The notes: generated by a model from the letters alone, not told the origin. A stretch of 64,000 nt of DNA from Chloropicon primus (GCA_023205875.1 CP060760.1:768942-832941), one strand, 5' to 3'. Positions 48,696-59,514 are shown, counted from the first letter of the stretch. Made by a program: numbers and translations.

Positions 48696-51154
48696 AGATG
48701 GGGGTGGAGGAGTTGAGGTTCGAGGTGGAGAGGCTGAGGGCGGAGCTGGAGGGCTACAAGGCGAGGGAAAGGGCGGGCCTGGACCTCAACCGCCCGATGG
48801 CAACGCCGGGGGGGGAGAGGAAGGGGGGTGCGGGATCCGGTGGTCCTTCCGGGAGCCCGGGCCTGGCGCACCCCGACGGATTCAGGGGGTGGAGGAGCCG
48901 GAGGTCCCTGGAGAAGGCCTCCGCGGACAGCCTCCAGCTGGAGCACTACTTTTACAAGCAGGGGGTCATGGCGCGGCCGTCGTGGGCGTCCAAGAGGGGG
49001 GGCGAGGTGCGGTTGGCGCCGAAGAGGGAGAGCGGGAGCCCGGTCAAGTGGCCCTTCGGTTTCGGGCGGGGCTCTCAGTCCAAAGTGGTGAACGACGAGG
49101 CCATGGTGGAGCACTACAGGAAGGTCTCCCTGCTCGGGGAGGTGCTGGCCCGGTGCAGGGAGCTGTGCTGGAAGCAAGGGATGCTCACGCCGCTCACCGA
49201 GCGCTTCGAGGGCGTCACGATTCCCAGGGCGACCCTCAAGGCCGTGGACGAGATCTTGTCCCTTTCGAACAAGCCTGTGACCCTCCGGGTGGTCAAGAAC
49301 TACACCGGCCAGGAGGACTGGGCCGATGTCGAGTTCGACACCATTTGGGCGAACAAGGCCGGGCTGTCCCACTGGGGCCTGCAGGACCTGGAGAAGCTGA
49401 TCGAGTTCTCCGACAAGCGCGGGGTGAAGAAGGCCAGGTTCGTCCACCGCATCCTGGAGGCTTGCAACCAGATGGCCCTGGAGGACCTGGACGCCCAGCC
49501 CACGAGGCACATGTACTACCACTACGGGAGCGAGGCCGGGGTCAAGAAGGAGGCGAGTGTCCTGATCCTGCAAGTCACGCCCCTCCTCATCGAGGTCGAC
49601 AAGAAAGTCTACTTTGGCCTGATGTACGAGCACGACGCGGCGCAAAAGTACCACAGGGAGGTCATGGACACCGTCACGAGGTCCCACGCCGTCTTCAGGT
49701 ACACGGAAACGGCCCTGACCATCTTCACCTCCTGCGGCATCATGCTGCAGCAGAATCCGCTGTCCTGCACCCTATTCGGCATCGTGGCCTCGGAGAACAC
49801 CATGTACAGCGACTTTGACAAGGAGGGCAAGCCCGTGAATCGTCTCATGGCGCTCTTCGGCGACAGCCACAGGCTTTACGAGGACATGTGGGACACTGTG
49901 GTCAACAAGAGCGGCGTGTGGTCGAGGAGGATGCGGCTCGGGAAGCAGCACCTGAGGCCCCTGGACGAGCAGAGCCTTACCAGCAGGTCCAAGCTGGCCT
50001 CGGACGCGTCTGAGGAATCCTCCAGGCTCGACAGGACGGAGGACTCGTCCAAGGGCATCTGGTTCAACGTCTCCTTCACCAAATTCAACGACCCTTCGGA
50101 CGGCACCACCGCCATCTTTTGCGAGATGAAAAATATTCACAAGGTCGTCACGCAGGAGCAGAAGCTCCTGGCTGCAAGGAAGAACGAGCACGATCTCCTG
50201 CAGAGCATCATCCCCAAGCACATCATTGAGCACCTCCTGGAGGAGAAGCTGGAGGAGAAGATCGCGGCCAGAAGGGAAGAGGCAAGCAGCCTCGACAGCA
50301 GCACCGAGGGCCAGAGAACCCCAGGATCGCAAAGGAGCGACCGGTCCCCGAGCTTCTCCAGGAGCGTGTCCTTCGTCAGGAATTGCTCCTTCTCCTCGGA
50401 CAATAGCGACAGGTACCTCAATATCGCTGCCGTGCGGATGAAGAGCGACAAGAGGGTGAGAGCCATGGCAGAGCACCAGAAGGACGTTACGGTGTTCTTC
50501 GCGGACGTCGTCGGGTTTACCCAAATTTCTGCGGTGTCCTCCCCAGGGGACGTCATGATCATGCTCAACAGTCTCTTCACCATGTTCGACGACGTCACGG
50601 ACTTTCACGACGTCTACAAGGTGGAGACGATCGGCGATTCGTACATGTGTGTAACGGGTTTGGACATGAAGCAGGGTTCGGACACGAATCTGGACCCAAG
50701 TCTTCACGCCAACCGCATGGTGACCTTCGCCAAAGACATCTTGGGCGCAGCCAGGCAGGTGAGTCGAGTCTTTGACGCTTTGACGCTTTGACGCTTTGAT
50801 TTGATCTGATTCCATCCCAGAACTGACCACGACATCCTCCTCCTCCGCTTCCTCCTTTCTCGCACGCAGGTCACGACCCCCGACGGGGAGACGCCCGTGC
50901 AGGTGCGGGTCGGGTTGCACAGCGGGGACGTCGTGACCGGGGTCGTGGGCCACAAGATGCCGAGGTTCTGCCTCTTCGGGGACACCGTGAACGTCGCCAG
51001 CCGCATGGAATCGACTGGGAAGCCCGGCCTGATCCACGCGTCCTCCAGCACCAAGGACCTCGTGCCGGAGGAGAACTGGGTGTCCACCGGCGGCGTCGAG
51101 GCCAAGGGCAAGGGCGTCCTGGACACCTTCTTGCTTGAATGCATTAAGTTATAG
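48428..51154 (+). CDS. PAS-domain class III cyclase, guanylyl-cyclase type (PAS-GC 2)
   Basis: Two exons, 48428-50758 and 50870-51154 (intron of 111 bp, GTGAGT..GCACGCAG), joined to 871 residues. It starts 156 bp after the stop of PAS-GC 1, and both are tandem duplicates with the same domain order: coiled coil (VEELRFEVERLRAELEGYK), unknown N domain, PAS-like (ALTIFTSCGIMLQQNPLS), helix, cyclase. The metal Asp pairs are FFADVVGFT and ETIGDSY. The catalytic Asn/Arg and the Cys of the guanine signature lie in exon 2, so correct splicing is needed for activity; unspliced RNA stops soon after residue 777. A poly-Thr tract from a CACGAC repeat lies near 48655-48693. The start could instead be the Met at 48699. 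Confidence 0.88.
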
Positions 51155-51311
51155 TTTTGTTTTGTTTAATTCAACCTTTTTTGTTGTTTGTTGTTGTTGT
51201 TTGGAGTCCATCCGGTCCATCCGGTCCTCCTCGCAACTGCTGCGAGCCAAGCCAAGCAGAGCAGGACGAGATCTGGCGCCGGAGACCGAGAGCGCGGGAG
51301 AGGACCACACC

Positions 51312-53073
51312 ATGGGGAATAAGCAGCGTGGCAAGGACCGTGCGTACATAACGCGGACGGAGTGGAACAACGAGTGGGGCGGGTGCAAGAAGAAGCTCGG
51401 TGCCCACGCGGCGAACGCCAAGTTCAAGAGCCTCCCTTTCTTCTGCTGCGGTCTCAGTCTGCAGCCTTTCGAGGACCCTTGCTGCACGAAGACCAATGGA
51501 ACGGTGTATGATATCACGAACTTGGTCCCTTACGTGCAAAAGCACAAGTGCCATCCCAGTACCGGCGTTCCCTGCACCCTCAAGGACCTCGACCTTGTCA
51601 AGCTTCACTTCCACAAGAACCTTAGCGGGGATTACTGGTGCCCCGTGCTCAACAAAGTTTTTACCGCAAGCACTCACATCGTCGCAATAGGTAAGTCGCA
51701 GGCGTTTCCTTCGTGTCCAGCCCCTCCGCAGTCTGCTGACGACCAAGCGGTTTCCCTCCTCAGCGACAACCGGGAACGTGTACAGCTACGAGGCCGTGAA
51801 CGAGCTCAACCTCAAGGCCAAGAATTACAGAGACCTCCTGGATGAGACCAAGACGTTTGCTGGGAAGAAGGACGTGATCACAATTCAGAACCCGAACGAC
51901 TTGCAGTCCCGGCAGCTCGAGAACTTCCACTGCCTCGAGCAGAACCACGACCTGCCGTCCTCCTCCAAGACGGATCCCGCGGAGGGGGGCATACGGGTTG
52001 TCAGCGAGGACTCGAGGAGGATCCTGCAGCATATAGGCGCCGGGGCGGCGAAGAGGAAGACCTCGGGTGTCCTTGGTGGGAGCAAGGCAGCTGGTCCCAA
52101 GAGCAGCGCTCTCGCAGAGTCGAGTCAGATCCAGACCGGCGTTCCCAAGAAGGCCACTAGCGGTCTCGGGGTCAAGACCGCCGGCGACGGCGACGGCAGA
52201 CTGGAGGCCAGAGGTCGGTCAACCACGGGGGCGGTGAGCCGGTCCTTCACCTCCACGTCAATGAGCGTGCAGACCAAGAGCGAGATGGAGAAGGTGACGA
52301 GGGACTTGAGGCCCGCGAAGGGCAAGAAGGGTTACGTCCGCTTGGTGACGTCGCTGGGGGACCTCAACCTCGAGCTCCATTGCGACATCTGCCCCAGGAC
52401 CTGCGAAAACTTCCTGACGCTGTGCGAGAGGGGGTATTACGACAAGACAATTTTCCACCGCAGCATTCCTCGGTTCATGGTGCAGGGCGGGGACCCAACC
52501 GGCACGGGCAGGGGGGGGGAGAGCATCTACGGGGGGCCCTTCAAAGACGAGCTGGACTCGAGGCTCCTGCATTCCGCCCGGGGGGTTTTGGCCATGGCCA
52601 ACAGGGGCAAGAACACGAACACGTCCCAGTTCTACGTCCTTTACAGGCAGGCCCCCCACCTGAATTACAAGCACACGGTCTTTGGCAAGGTCGTCGGCGG
52701 GCTGAGCACTCTGGACGCCATCGAGTCCGTTGGTACGGACGATGGCGACAAGCCCGTCCAGGAGGTTTCCATCTTGTCCACCACGGTCTTCTCCAATCCC
52801 TTCACCGAGATGCTCGATGAGGAGGCGAGGGAAGCCAAGGCGAACAAGGAGGGCGAATCGGGAGAGGTTGAGGATGCCGGTGGGCAGGAGAGGGGGAGCT
52901 GGTACTCGAACCCCGGGGCTGCCGCAGCGACGGCGACCGGCCAAGGCATCGGAAAGTACCTGAACAAGAGACCCGCCGGGACCTCGTCCAAGCGTCAGGT
53001 TGCCCCTGGTTCTGGTTCTGGGTCTCAATCCAAGAAGTTTAAGTCCTCTTACGGCAACTTTGACGCATGGTAG
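51312..53073 (+). CDS. PPIL2: U-box cyclophilin, PPIL2/CYP60-type peptidyl-prolyl isomerase
   Basis: Two exons, 51312-51690 and 51764-53073 (intron of 73 bp, GTAAGT..CTCCTCAG), joined to 562 residues. N-terminal MGNKQRGKDRAYITRTEW and a U-box-like region (FKSLPFFCCGLSLQPFEDP, then LSGDYWCPVLNKVF) are typical of PPIL2. The cyclophilin domain (about 340-495) carries FHRSIPRFMVQGGDPTGTG and NRGKNTNTSQFYVLYR. PPIL2 is a nuclear, spliceosome-associated protein with E3-ligase-type U-box. The middle linker is Lys/Ser/Thr-rich and the C-terminus ends in a basic Ser/Gly stretch. Confidence 0.95.
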
Positions 53074-53229
53074 CCCACCATTATCCTAATCCTAATCCCA
53101 TCCTCCATGTCATCCACCATCACCATCACCCTCTCCTCCTGTCGCTCTTGATCTGAAACGCCCTGCAGAGGCAGAGCCCGTCCTGCAGGAGGCGGCTGCG
53201 GAGGACAGGAGGGCGATCGATCGATATCG

Positions 53230-54750
53230 ATGAGTGAGGGGAGGCCCGGGAAGCGTGCCAAGTCAGGGAAGGTGGGGGGGGAGAAGCAAAATGGAAACAA
53301 AACCTCACCCGGGGTCGACGCGGAGGTCACGGAGGTCATCATTGGCTTGCGCGGACAGGACGGGAACGAGGTGGGGCCTCCGCTCAAGGTGCCCCTCTCC
53401 ATCGAGCCCAAGAACCTCGAGGTCCTCGTGAACAAGCTCAAGCTTGCCGATGGCGGAGGCGACGGCGACGAGGATGGCGGGGGCTTTCAGCCCTACTCTT
53501 TCTTCATCAACGAGGTCGAGCTCACGGGGGACCTGCGTTCGCACTTGCACAAGCACGGCAACTCGCTGGAGAACCTTGAGGTGACGTTCAAGCCCCAGGC
53601 GTGGTTCAAGGTCTTGCCCGTGTCCCGTTGCTCCGCGACCATGACGGGCCACTCGGAGTCCGTTCTCTCGGTTCACTTCAGCCCGGACGGCTCCAACCTC
53701 GCGAGCGGATCGGGGGACACCACGGTGAGGCTCTGGGACCTCAACACCCAGACCAGGCGGCACGAGTGCAAGGGTCACAAGAACTGGGTTCTGGTGGTGT
53801 CCTGGTCGCCGGACTCCACCATGCTGGCGTCGGGGGGGATGGACTCCCTGATCATGCTGTGGGACCCGGCCACGGGGAAGCCGGCCGGCACTCTGAGGGG
53901 CCACAAGGACTCCATCACGAGCATCAGCTGGGAGCCCGCCCACCTCCGGCTGCCCAGCAAGAGGTTCTGCTCCTCCTCCAAGGACAAGAGCATCAGGGTG
54001 TGGGACGCCCTCACCAAGCAGTGCCTCTTCAGCATGCACTCGCACAGGCAGGCCGTGACCTGCGCCAAGTGGTCCGGCACGGGGCTCATCTACAGCAGCT
54101 CCCGCGATACGAACATCTACGTGTGGGAGACCGAGCGGGGCCGGCTGGTCAAGCAGCTCCAGGGGCACGGGCACTGGGTGAACACGCTCGCCCTGAGCTC
54201 CGAGCACGCGCTGAGCCAGGGGCCTTTCGACCACAAGGGCAAGAGGCCCGAGGGCGACGCGGAGGCGATGGAGGCTGCCAAGAAGAAGTACGAGGAGGCC
54301 CTTGGGGGGCAGCCGGAGAGGCTGGTGAGCGGGTCGGACGACTTCACGATGTTCCTGTGGTGCCCGTCAAAGTCGAAGCACCACACGAGTCGCCTTACGG
54401 GCCACAAGAATCTGGTGAATCAGGTGAGGTTCTCGCCCAACGGCCAGTGGATCGCTTCGGCTTCCTTTGACAAGTCCGTCAAGCTTTGGAACGGGCACAC
54501 GGGGGTCTTTGTCTGCTCCTTCTTCGGACACGTCGCCCCGGTGTACCAAGTCAGCTGGTCCGCGGACAGCAGGCTCATCTGCAGCGGGTCCAAGGACTCC
54601 ACCCTCAAGGTCTGGGACCTGAGGACGAAGAAGCTCCGGGGGGACCTGCCCGGCCACGCGGACGAGGTGTTCACGGTCGACTGGTGCACCTCGGGCACTT
54701 TCGTGGCCTCCGGAGGGAGGGATCACGTGCTCAAACTGTGGAGGCACTGA
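53230..54750 (+). CDS. NLE1: Notchless/Rsa4 WD40 ribosome assembly factor
   Basis: 506 residues. The N-terminal NLE (ubiquitin-like) domain spans about 30-115 (PYSFFINEVELTGDLRSHL). Eight WD40 repeats form the C-terminal propeller, for example TMTGHSESVLSVHFSPDG, LRGHKDSITSISWEP and HADEVFTVDWCTSGTFVASG. Rsa4/NLE binds the MIDAS domain of Rea1/midasin and is needed to mature pre-60S particles. The ATG at 53230 follows ATCGATCGATATCG; the frame is single-exon and of usual length. Confidence 0.95.
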   Translation: MSEGRPGKRAKSGKVGGEKQNGNKTSPGVDAEVTEVIIGLRGQDGNEVGPPLKVPLSIEPKNLEVLVNKLKLADGGGDGDEDGGGFQPYSFFINEVELTGDLRSHLHKHGNSLENLEVTFKPQAWFKVLPVSRCSATMTGHSESVLSVHFSPDGSNLASGSGDTTVRLWDLNTQTRRHECKGHKNWVLVVSWSPDSTMLASGGMDSLIMLWDPATGKPAGTLRGHKDSITSISWEPAHLRLPSKRFCSSSKDKSIRVWDALTKQCLFSMHSHRQAVTCAKWSGTGLIYSSSRDTNIYVWETERGRLVKQLQGHGHWVNTLALSSEHALSQGPFDHKGKRPEGDAEAMEAAKKKYEEALGGQPERLVSGSDDFTMFLWCPSKSKHHTSRLTGHKNLVNQVRFSPNGQWIASASFDKSVKLWNGHTGVFVCSFFGHVAPVYQVSWSADSRLICSGSKDSTLKVWDLRTKKLRGDLPGHADEVFTVDWCTSGTFVASGGRDHVLKLWRH

Positions 54751-54904
54751 TTCTTTTTTTTCTTTGTGCGTGCGTGGGTGGGGTCGGTGGGGGTGGAGCG
54801 TGCGGGGCGGGGGTTTCTTGAAGACTCTTATAACTCTATACAACTTGTGTGTAACTCTATAGATTACAAAAGCAATGTCCGTGCCGCGCGAGAAGCAACG
54901 CGCT

Positions 54905-55494
54905 TCACTGCTTCGTGAGAGACCCCACAGTCGCGGTGGCGGCCGCGGCCGCGACGATCTCCGCGCCGAGCACGGCGATGGCCTGGGTCTTGTCGTCCGC
55001 CGTGGAGCTGAAGCTCACGCTAGGGGCGTCGATGCTGACGCTGGGTGCGGAGAAGGACGGCATGGAGAAGGACGGCATGGAGAAGGACGGACCGCCGCTC
55101 CTGGTTCTTCTGGGGGCCTAATAGGGGATGGAACGATTCAGTTTCAGTGCAGGGCGAGGGAGAATGAAGGAGTCAGTTTTCAGAGCAATGTGGCCGGACA
55201 CACGCGCGCGAGAGACCACACACTCACCTTTGGCTCCGCGGATCCCGCCTTTTTGTAGTCGGACCCTGGGAGCGAGGGGACGCTCGGGACGTCGACGACG
55301 CTCTGCTTGGCGAAGTTCTTCACTCCAGCCGAGGATCGGTTGATGACGACCCTCCCCTTCTTGCGCTCCGCGGGCACCGGCGCCTTCGGGGCGGCCTGCG
55401 CGGTCTGCGCACTCCCCAGGCTCAGGGTCGCCGCGAGCGCTGCCGCGGCCAACACCTTTGGAATCCCTTCCACCGTCGCCCTCATCATCATCAT
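54905..55494 (-). CDS. Small two-exon protein, probably plastid, function unknown
   Basis: Exons 55228-55494 and 54905-55117 (intron of 110 bp, GTGAGT..CTATTAG) join in frame to 159 residues. The start has a run of four Met codons, then RATVEGIPKVLAAAALAATLSLGSAQTAQAAP, shaped like a thylakoid- or plastid-type transfer signal ending in an AQA-like cleavage site. Exon 2 encodes three SFSMP/SFSAP repeats (from a GGCATGGAGAAGGA repeat), a short Ser/Asp stretch and a C-terminal Ala-rich hydrophobic segment (AIAVLGAEIVAAAAATATVG) that could be a membrane helix. I do not recognise the family. The joined frame, clean splice sites and targeting-like start make it more likely real than the overlapping plus-strand frames. 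Confidence 0.6.
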
Positions 55495-56095
55495 CTTCTC
55501 GTCGTCGTCGTCGTCGTCGTTGAGGCGAAAGAATTCGAAGCGAACGAAGGAACGTGTCAGTCAGGTGACGGCCACAAGGTGTTGTATTTCGTTGTTTGTT
55601 GTTTGTTGTTGTTTGTTGTGTTCCCTTCCCTTACCTTGTTGTTGTTGTTGTTGTTTTCTGTAGTGTTGTTTCCGGTGCGGCGGTGGTTCAGGAGGAGGTT
55701 CCCCCTGACTCCGTGCGCGTTGTTGCAGGGTCTGGCCCGCGTGTTCTTCATCCCGACGTTCGCTCTCTGCATCGTCCTCGTCGTCGTCCTCGTCGTCGTC
55801 CTCGTCCTCGTCGTCGTCCTCGTCCTGCGCCCTGGCGATCGAGATCTGATCTTATTGGCTGCCAATCGCGGCTCCAGAGCCTCACGATGAAGGGGGAAAG
55901 ATTTGGCGAGGAAGGAGGGAGGAGGGAGGAGGGAGGAGGGAACAATCCAAGGTTTCCTTCCATGACCCTTGACTGACTTCTGGAGGGAAAGGGAACAATG
56001 GCCAACCCTCCGCCAGGCCACCCGTCCATCGATCGAAATCGAAGAAAAAATAGGATGATTATAGTATTTAATTGTTTTTGTTTGTTTAGGTCTAA
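55495..56095. other. Intergenic with CGTCGT/GTTGTT tracts
   Basis: 600 bp between two minus-strand genes. Holds a GTC run (55500-55520), GTTGTT runs (55582-55655), a GTCCTCGTC run (55765-55830), GGAGGGA repeats (55913-55940) and an AT-rich patch (56045-56095) near the WD-protein 3' end. No gene is seen. Confidence 0.5.
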
Positions 56096-57391
56096 CTAAA
56101 AGAACGGGATGTTGTCCTGCTTGGAGCACGACACGAGGCCCTCCTCCTCCGTCACGCAGACCAGGGACTGGGGGCCAGACCCCGCGACTGAGGGGAAGTC
56201 GAAGGAGGCGATCCCCCTCGCCTCCTTGTGGACCACCTCGACCTGACCGCCGTGACCGCCGCCCGAGCCGGCCGTCCACCTGACCGTGTGGCCCGCGGAG
56301 GTGCAGAAGAGGGCGCCGACCTCCGGGGAGGGGGCGAGGCCCTTCACCTCCCACACGAAGCCAAAGGCGTCCGCGGAGCCCTGGTCCCCGGGGCTCGACC
56401 CGCACGTGGACACCGGGGCGCTCGGGCTCCTCAGGTCCCACAGGCACACCACGCCCTCGTGGCCGCTGCAGCACAGGTGGGGCCGCGTGGGCACCCCGGA
56501 CACCGAGAGGAAGCCCAGGCCCGCGAGCCGCGAGGAAGAGGAGGGCTCCTGCGTCCTCGTGTCCCAGGTCTGCAGGCACCCGTCTCCCAACCCCGTCCCA
56601 GTCACGAAAGTGGTTCCGCTCAGCCAGCAGGCGCACGTCAGGTGGCCGCTCGCGTCCCCCTCACGGTGGTGCAGAGTGGCCGCCGACCCGGGCTCGAACC
56701 TGTGCAGGAAAACCCTGCCGTCGTAGCCAGCGCTCAGGGCGTCCCCCGCCTCGTTGCAGCACACCGAGGCCACCACGCCGCGGTGCACCCTCTCCACCCT
56801 AAAGTCGCCCTGGCCCTCCTCCGTGGTGTCCATGGCGTCCACCTGATCGCCCTCGCCCGATCCGCCAGCCGCCGCGTCTATCGCCGAAGCCGGGGGCATG
56901 ATCTTGCACACGTCTCCCCTCGCCGTCCCGGCCCAAACCTCCTTCCTCCCGCCCACCTCGAGGCAGGTGACTTTGCCGCCGCAGGACCAACTCCGGTGCC
57001 ACTTGAGCCCCCCGGCCGCCCCTCCTCCTTGGTCGAGGTCCCCCACCAGCGGCTGCTGGTCCAAGCTCTGGTTGCCTTGATTCTGGTGGTCGTCCCCCGG
57101 TCTGAGGCTCACAAGCCCCACCCCCTCCTGGCCCAAGTCGCTGTCCTGGAACCCAAGGAAGACCATCCTTTGCCTCGCTCCCCCTCCTCCCGCACCGGCA
57201 AACCGCGGGGTGTCGCCCGGGGTCAGACTCCCCGTTGCGTTGTGCAAACCGAAGCACGAGTAGTCCCGCACCACATTGGCCTTGACACCCAGGAAGTACC
57301 TCTGCGCCATCCACTCGCAGTCGTTCCCCTCCCCTCCCCCCTCCACCATCTCTCCTTCTCTTCCTCCGCCGCTCACGAACTTGGGCGCCAT
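56096..57391 (-). CDS. WD40-repeat protein, Nup43-like
   Basis: 431 residues from the ATG at 57391 (the codon at 57400 is GTG). Degenerate WD repeats run throughout, for example DGCLQTWDTRTQEP and EGVVCLWDLRSPSAPVS, spaced as a single propeller. The overall length, the blade order and the C-terminal pattern (GIASFDF..GP.SLVCVTEEEG) resemble nucleoporin Nup43 of the Y-complex. Insertions are rich in Gly, Gln and Asp. Other small WD scaffolds cannot be excluded by eye. Confidence 0.55.
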   Translation of the reverse strand: MAPKFVSGGGREGEMVEGGGEGNDCEWMAQRYFLGVKANVVRDYSCFGLHNATGSLTPGDTPRFAGAGGGGARQRMVFLGFQDSDLGQEGVGLVSLRPGDDHQNQGNQSLDQQPLVGDLDQGGGAAGGLKWHRSWSCGGKVTCLEVGGRKEVWAGTARGDVCKIMPPASAIDAAAGGSGEGDQVDAMDTTEEGQGDFRVERVHRGVVASVCCNEAGDALSAGYDGRVFLHRFEPGSAATLHHREGDASGHLTCACWLSGTTFVTGTGLGDGCLQTWDTRTQEPSSSSRLAGLGFLSVSGVPTRPHLCCSGHEGVVCLWDLRSPSAPVSTCGSSPGDQGSADAFGFVWEVKGLAPSPEVGALFCTSAGHTVRWTAGSGGGHGGQVEVVHKEARGIASFDFPSVAGSGPQSLVCVTEEEGLVSCSKQDNIPFF

Positions 57392-57642
57392 CGCCACCAC
57401 CCGAGTTTACCTTTACCCTGGAGGAGGAACCCCTGGAGGGGAGGAGAGGAGAGGAGGTGCCGATGCCATGCGATGCGGAACAATGCAGGGATGTTTACCC
57501 CGGGGGGTGGTCAAGCAAAGTCTATTGGTTCATAAATTAAGGGACAAACAACAACCATCAAGGGATCAAGAGATCAAGAGACCAAGACCAAGATCACCAA
57601 TTTACGTGTCTTCTGTGTCCGCGTGTCCTTCTTCCACACACT

Positions 57643-59226
57643 CTAGAGGTTGTCGTCGTCTCCAGCAGCCACGCGGCGAGGTGCACTAGACAGCTCGACC
57701 CCGCCTCCCTCCAGCTGGCCCTGCTCCCGAAGAAGGTGGTCGATGATGGCCACGCCCATGGCATCGCCCTCCACGTTCACGACCGTCCTCAGCCTGTCCA
57801 GCATCCAGTCCACTGTGATGACCAGGGCGATGTCCGAGGCGAATCGGCTCAGGTTGACGGCCTGGAGGACCATGAGCATGGTCACCAAGCCTGCGGAGGG
57901 GATGGCGGCCGCGCCCACCGCCGCCATCGTCCCCGTGATCACCACCACAAACATCTGCGCCATGGACAGGTCCACCGAGTGCCTCTGGGCGATGAAGATC
58001 ACCGTGAGGGCCTCGTAGAGCGCCGTGCCGTTCATGTTCACCGTGGCGCCCAAAGGGAGGACGAAGTTGATGATGTTGCTGTCGTAACCCAACTCCCTCG
58101 CGCACCTCAGGGTCACGGGCAGGGTGGCGCTGGAGCTGTCCGTACCGAAGGCCGTCACCAAGCTCGAGGCGAACCCCTTGAGGACGACCCAGGGGCTCTT
58201 CCTCGTGGTGATCGAGTAGAGCGCGGGGAGGACCAGTCCGCCCTGGAGCCCGAGGCCGATGCAGACGGTGACCATGTACAGAGCTATCGCTTGGGCCATC
58301 TCCCCGATGTCGCAGGACTCGGCGATCGAGGCCGTGATTAGGGAGCACACCCCGACGGGGGTCAGCTTGAGAACCAGCTCCACCATCCTCGTCACGACCA
58401 GGTTCAGCTTGTCCACCAGGTCGTTGATCTGGACGGCCTCCTCCCTCATGGTGCTCAGGACGAACCCGAAGAAGATGCTGAAGGAGACGACCCCCAGGAC
58501 GTTCATGTTTGCCGCGGCGTCCACGAGGTTGCTGGGGAAGGCCTGCTCCAAGATCTGGAGGATGCTCTCCAGCGCCGACTGCTCGTGCTGCGGGTGGTCG
58601 TCGATCTCGTTCGAGGCCGACTCGTGCTTGTGGCAGTCCACCGCGGCGTGGGAGGAGTGGTAACCGGGCCGGATCAGGTTCACCACGACAATACCGATCA
58701 GAACGGCCGTGGTGGTGGTCAGGAGGTAGTACCCCAGGGTCAGCCTGCTCACCTTCCCCGCGGCCTTCTTGTTCTTCCCCAGGGAGCTCACGCCCTGCAC
58801 GATGGACAGGGACAGCAGGGGAAGGACGAGCATCTTGAGGGAGTTGAGCCACACTTTGCCTGGGAAGCCAACCACCTGCTGCAGCTGTTCGTCCGCCTTC
58901 AACGCGTTCAGCACGAACCCGCAAAACATCCCAATGACGACTCCCACGAGGGTCCACTTGAGGAGGGGATCCATGTTCCCCCCTCCGCACCAGGTCATGC
59001 ACCCCCTCTTCCTGGTGAGCCTGTCGTCTCCCGACCCGTTCCAGTCCCCGTGCTCCCCCGAGGAGGAGACGGAGACCTCCACCTTGCCATGACCCTCGTG
59101 TCCGTGTTGGTGTTCCAGCAAGTCCCTCTCCTCAATGTTCAGGTCCACGTACGCCTCCTCCGTCGTCGTCGCGCCGCTGCTGCTGGTGCTGTTGTTGTTG
59201 TTGTTGTTCCCCCTCCCTCCCTCCAT
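57643..59226 (-). CDS. Acidic amino acid/dicarboxylate:cation symporter (DAACS, SLC1/EAAT-like)
   Basis: 527 residues with a hydrophilic N-terminus (poly-Asn run) and the eight-helix, two-hairpin fold of the family. Diagnostic motifs are the Ser-rich hairpin FGTDSSSATLPVT, NMNGTALYEALTVIF and WMLDRLRTVVNVEGDA. The second Arg in LDRLRT is the residue that coordinates the side-chain carboxylate of glutamate/aspartate in GltPh and EAATs; neutral transporters carry Cys there. The protein is expected in the plasma or an organelle membrane. It is head to head with the CCA-type gene, with a simple-repeat-rich region between. Confidence 0.93.
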   Translation of the reverse strand: MEGGRGNNNNNNSTSSSGATTTEEAYVDLNIEERDLLEHQHGHEGHGKVEVSVSSSGEHGDWNGSGDDRLTRKRGCMTWCGGGNMDPLLKWTLVGVVIGMFCGFVLNALKADEQLQQVVGFPGKVWLNSLKMLVLPLLSLSIVQGVSSLGKNKKAAGKVSRLTLGYYLLTTTTAVLIGIVVVNLIRPGYHSSHAAVDCHKHESASNEIDDHPQHEQSALESILQILEQAFPSNLVDAAANMNVLGVVSFSIFFGFVLSTMREEAVQINDLVDKLNLVVTRMVELVLKLTPVGVCSLITASIAESCDIGEMAQAIALYMVTVCIGLGLQGGLVLPALYSITTRKSPWVVLKGFASSLVTAFGTDSSSATLPVTLRCARELGYDSNIINFVLPLGATVNMNGTALYEALTVIFIAQRHSVDLSMAQMFVVVITGTMAAVGAAAIPSAGLVTMLMVLQAVNLSRFASDIALVITVDWMLDRLRTVVNVEGDAMGVAIIDHLLREQGQLEGGGVELSSAPRRVAAGDDDNL

Positions 59227-59514
59227 CCTCCTCCTCTCTACCGGGTGGGTTGGTAATCCTCCAAGGCCAAGGACCAGGGCCAGGGCCAGGGCGTGGTGTT
59301 TGTGTTTGTGTGTGAGCGCTTCGTTCCCGGTGTCCTGTTACCCTTCCCCTCCCCTCCCCCCCTCCCCTCCCCTCTCTCTCGTGTGTTGAAGGAAAGGAGC
59401 GGAAGGAAGTGACTGGCGTCCTGGGCCTTGGCTTGTTTTGTTTTGGAGGGAACGGAACGGGCGAGGAGGACAAGGAGGAGGAGGAGGAGGAGGAGGAGGC
59501 CACGGCGAGGAGGG

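Noticed and set aside
54875-55258. Plus-strand frame of 127 codons near 55 kb
   Set aside because: The minus strand here gives a spliced frame with a targeting signal and clean GT..AG borders; the plus frame has no such support.
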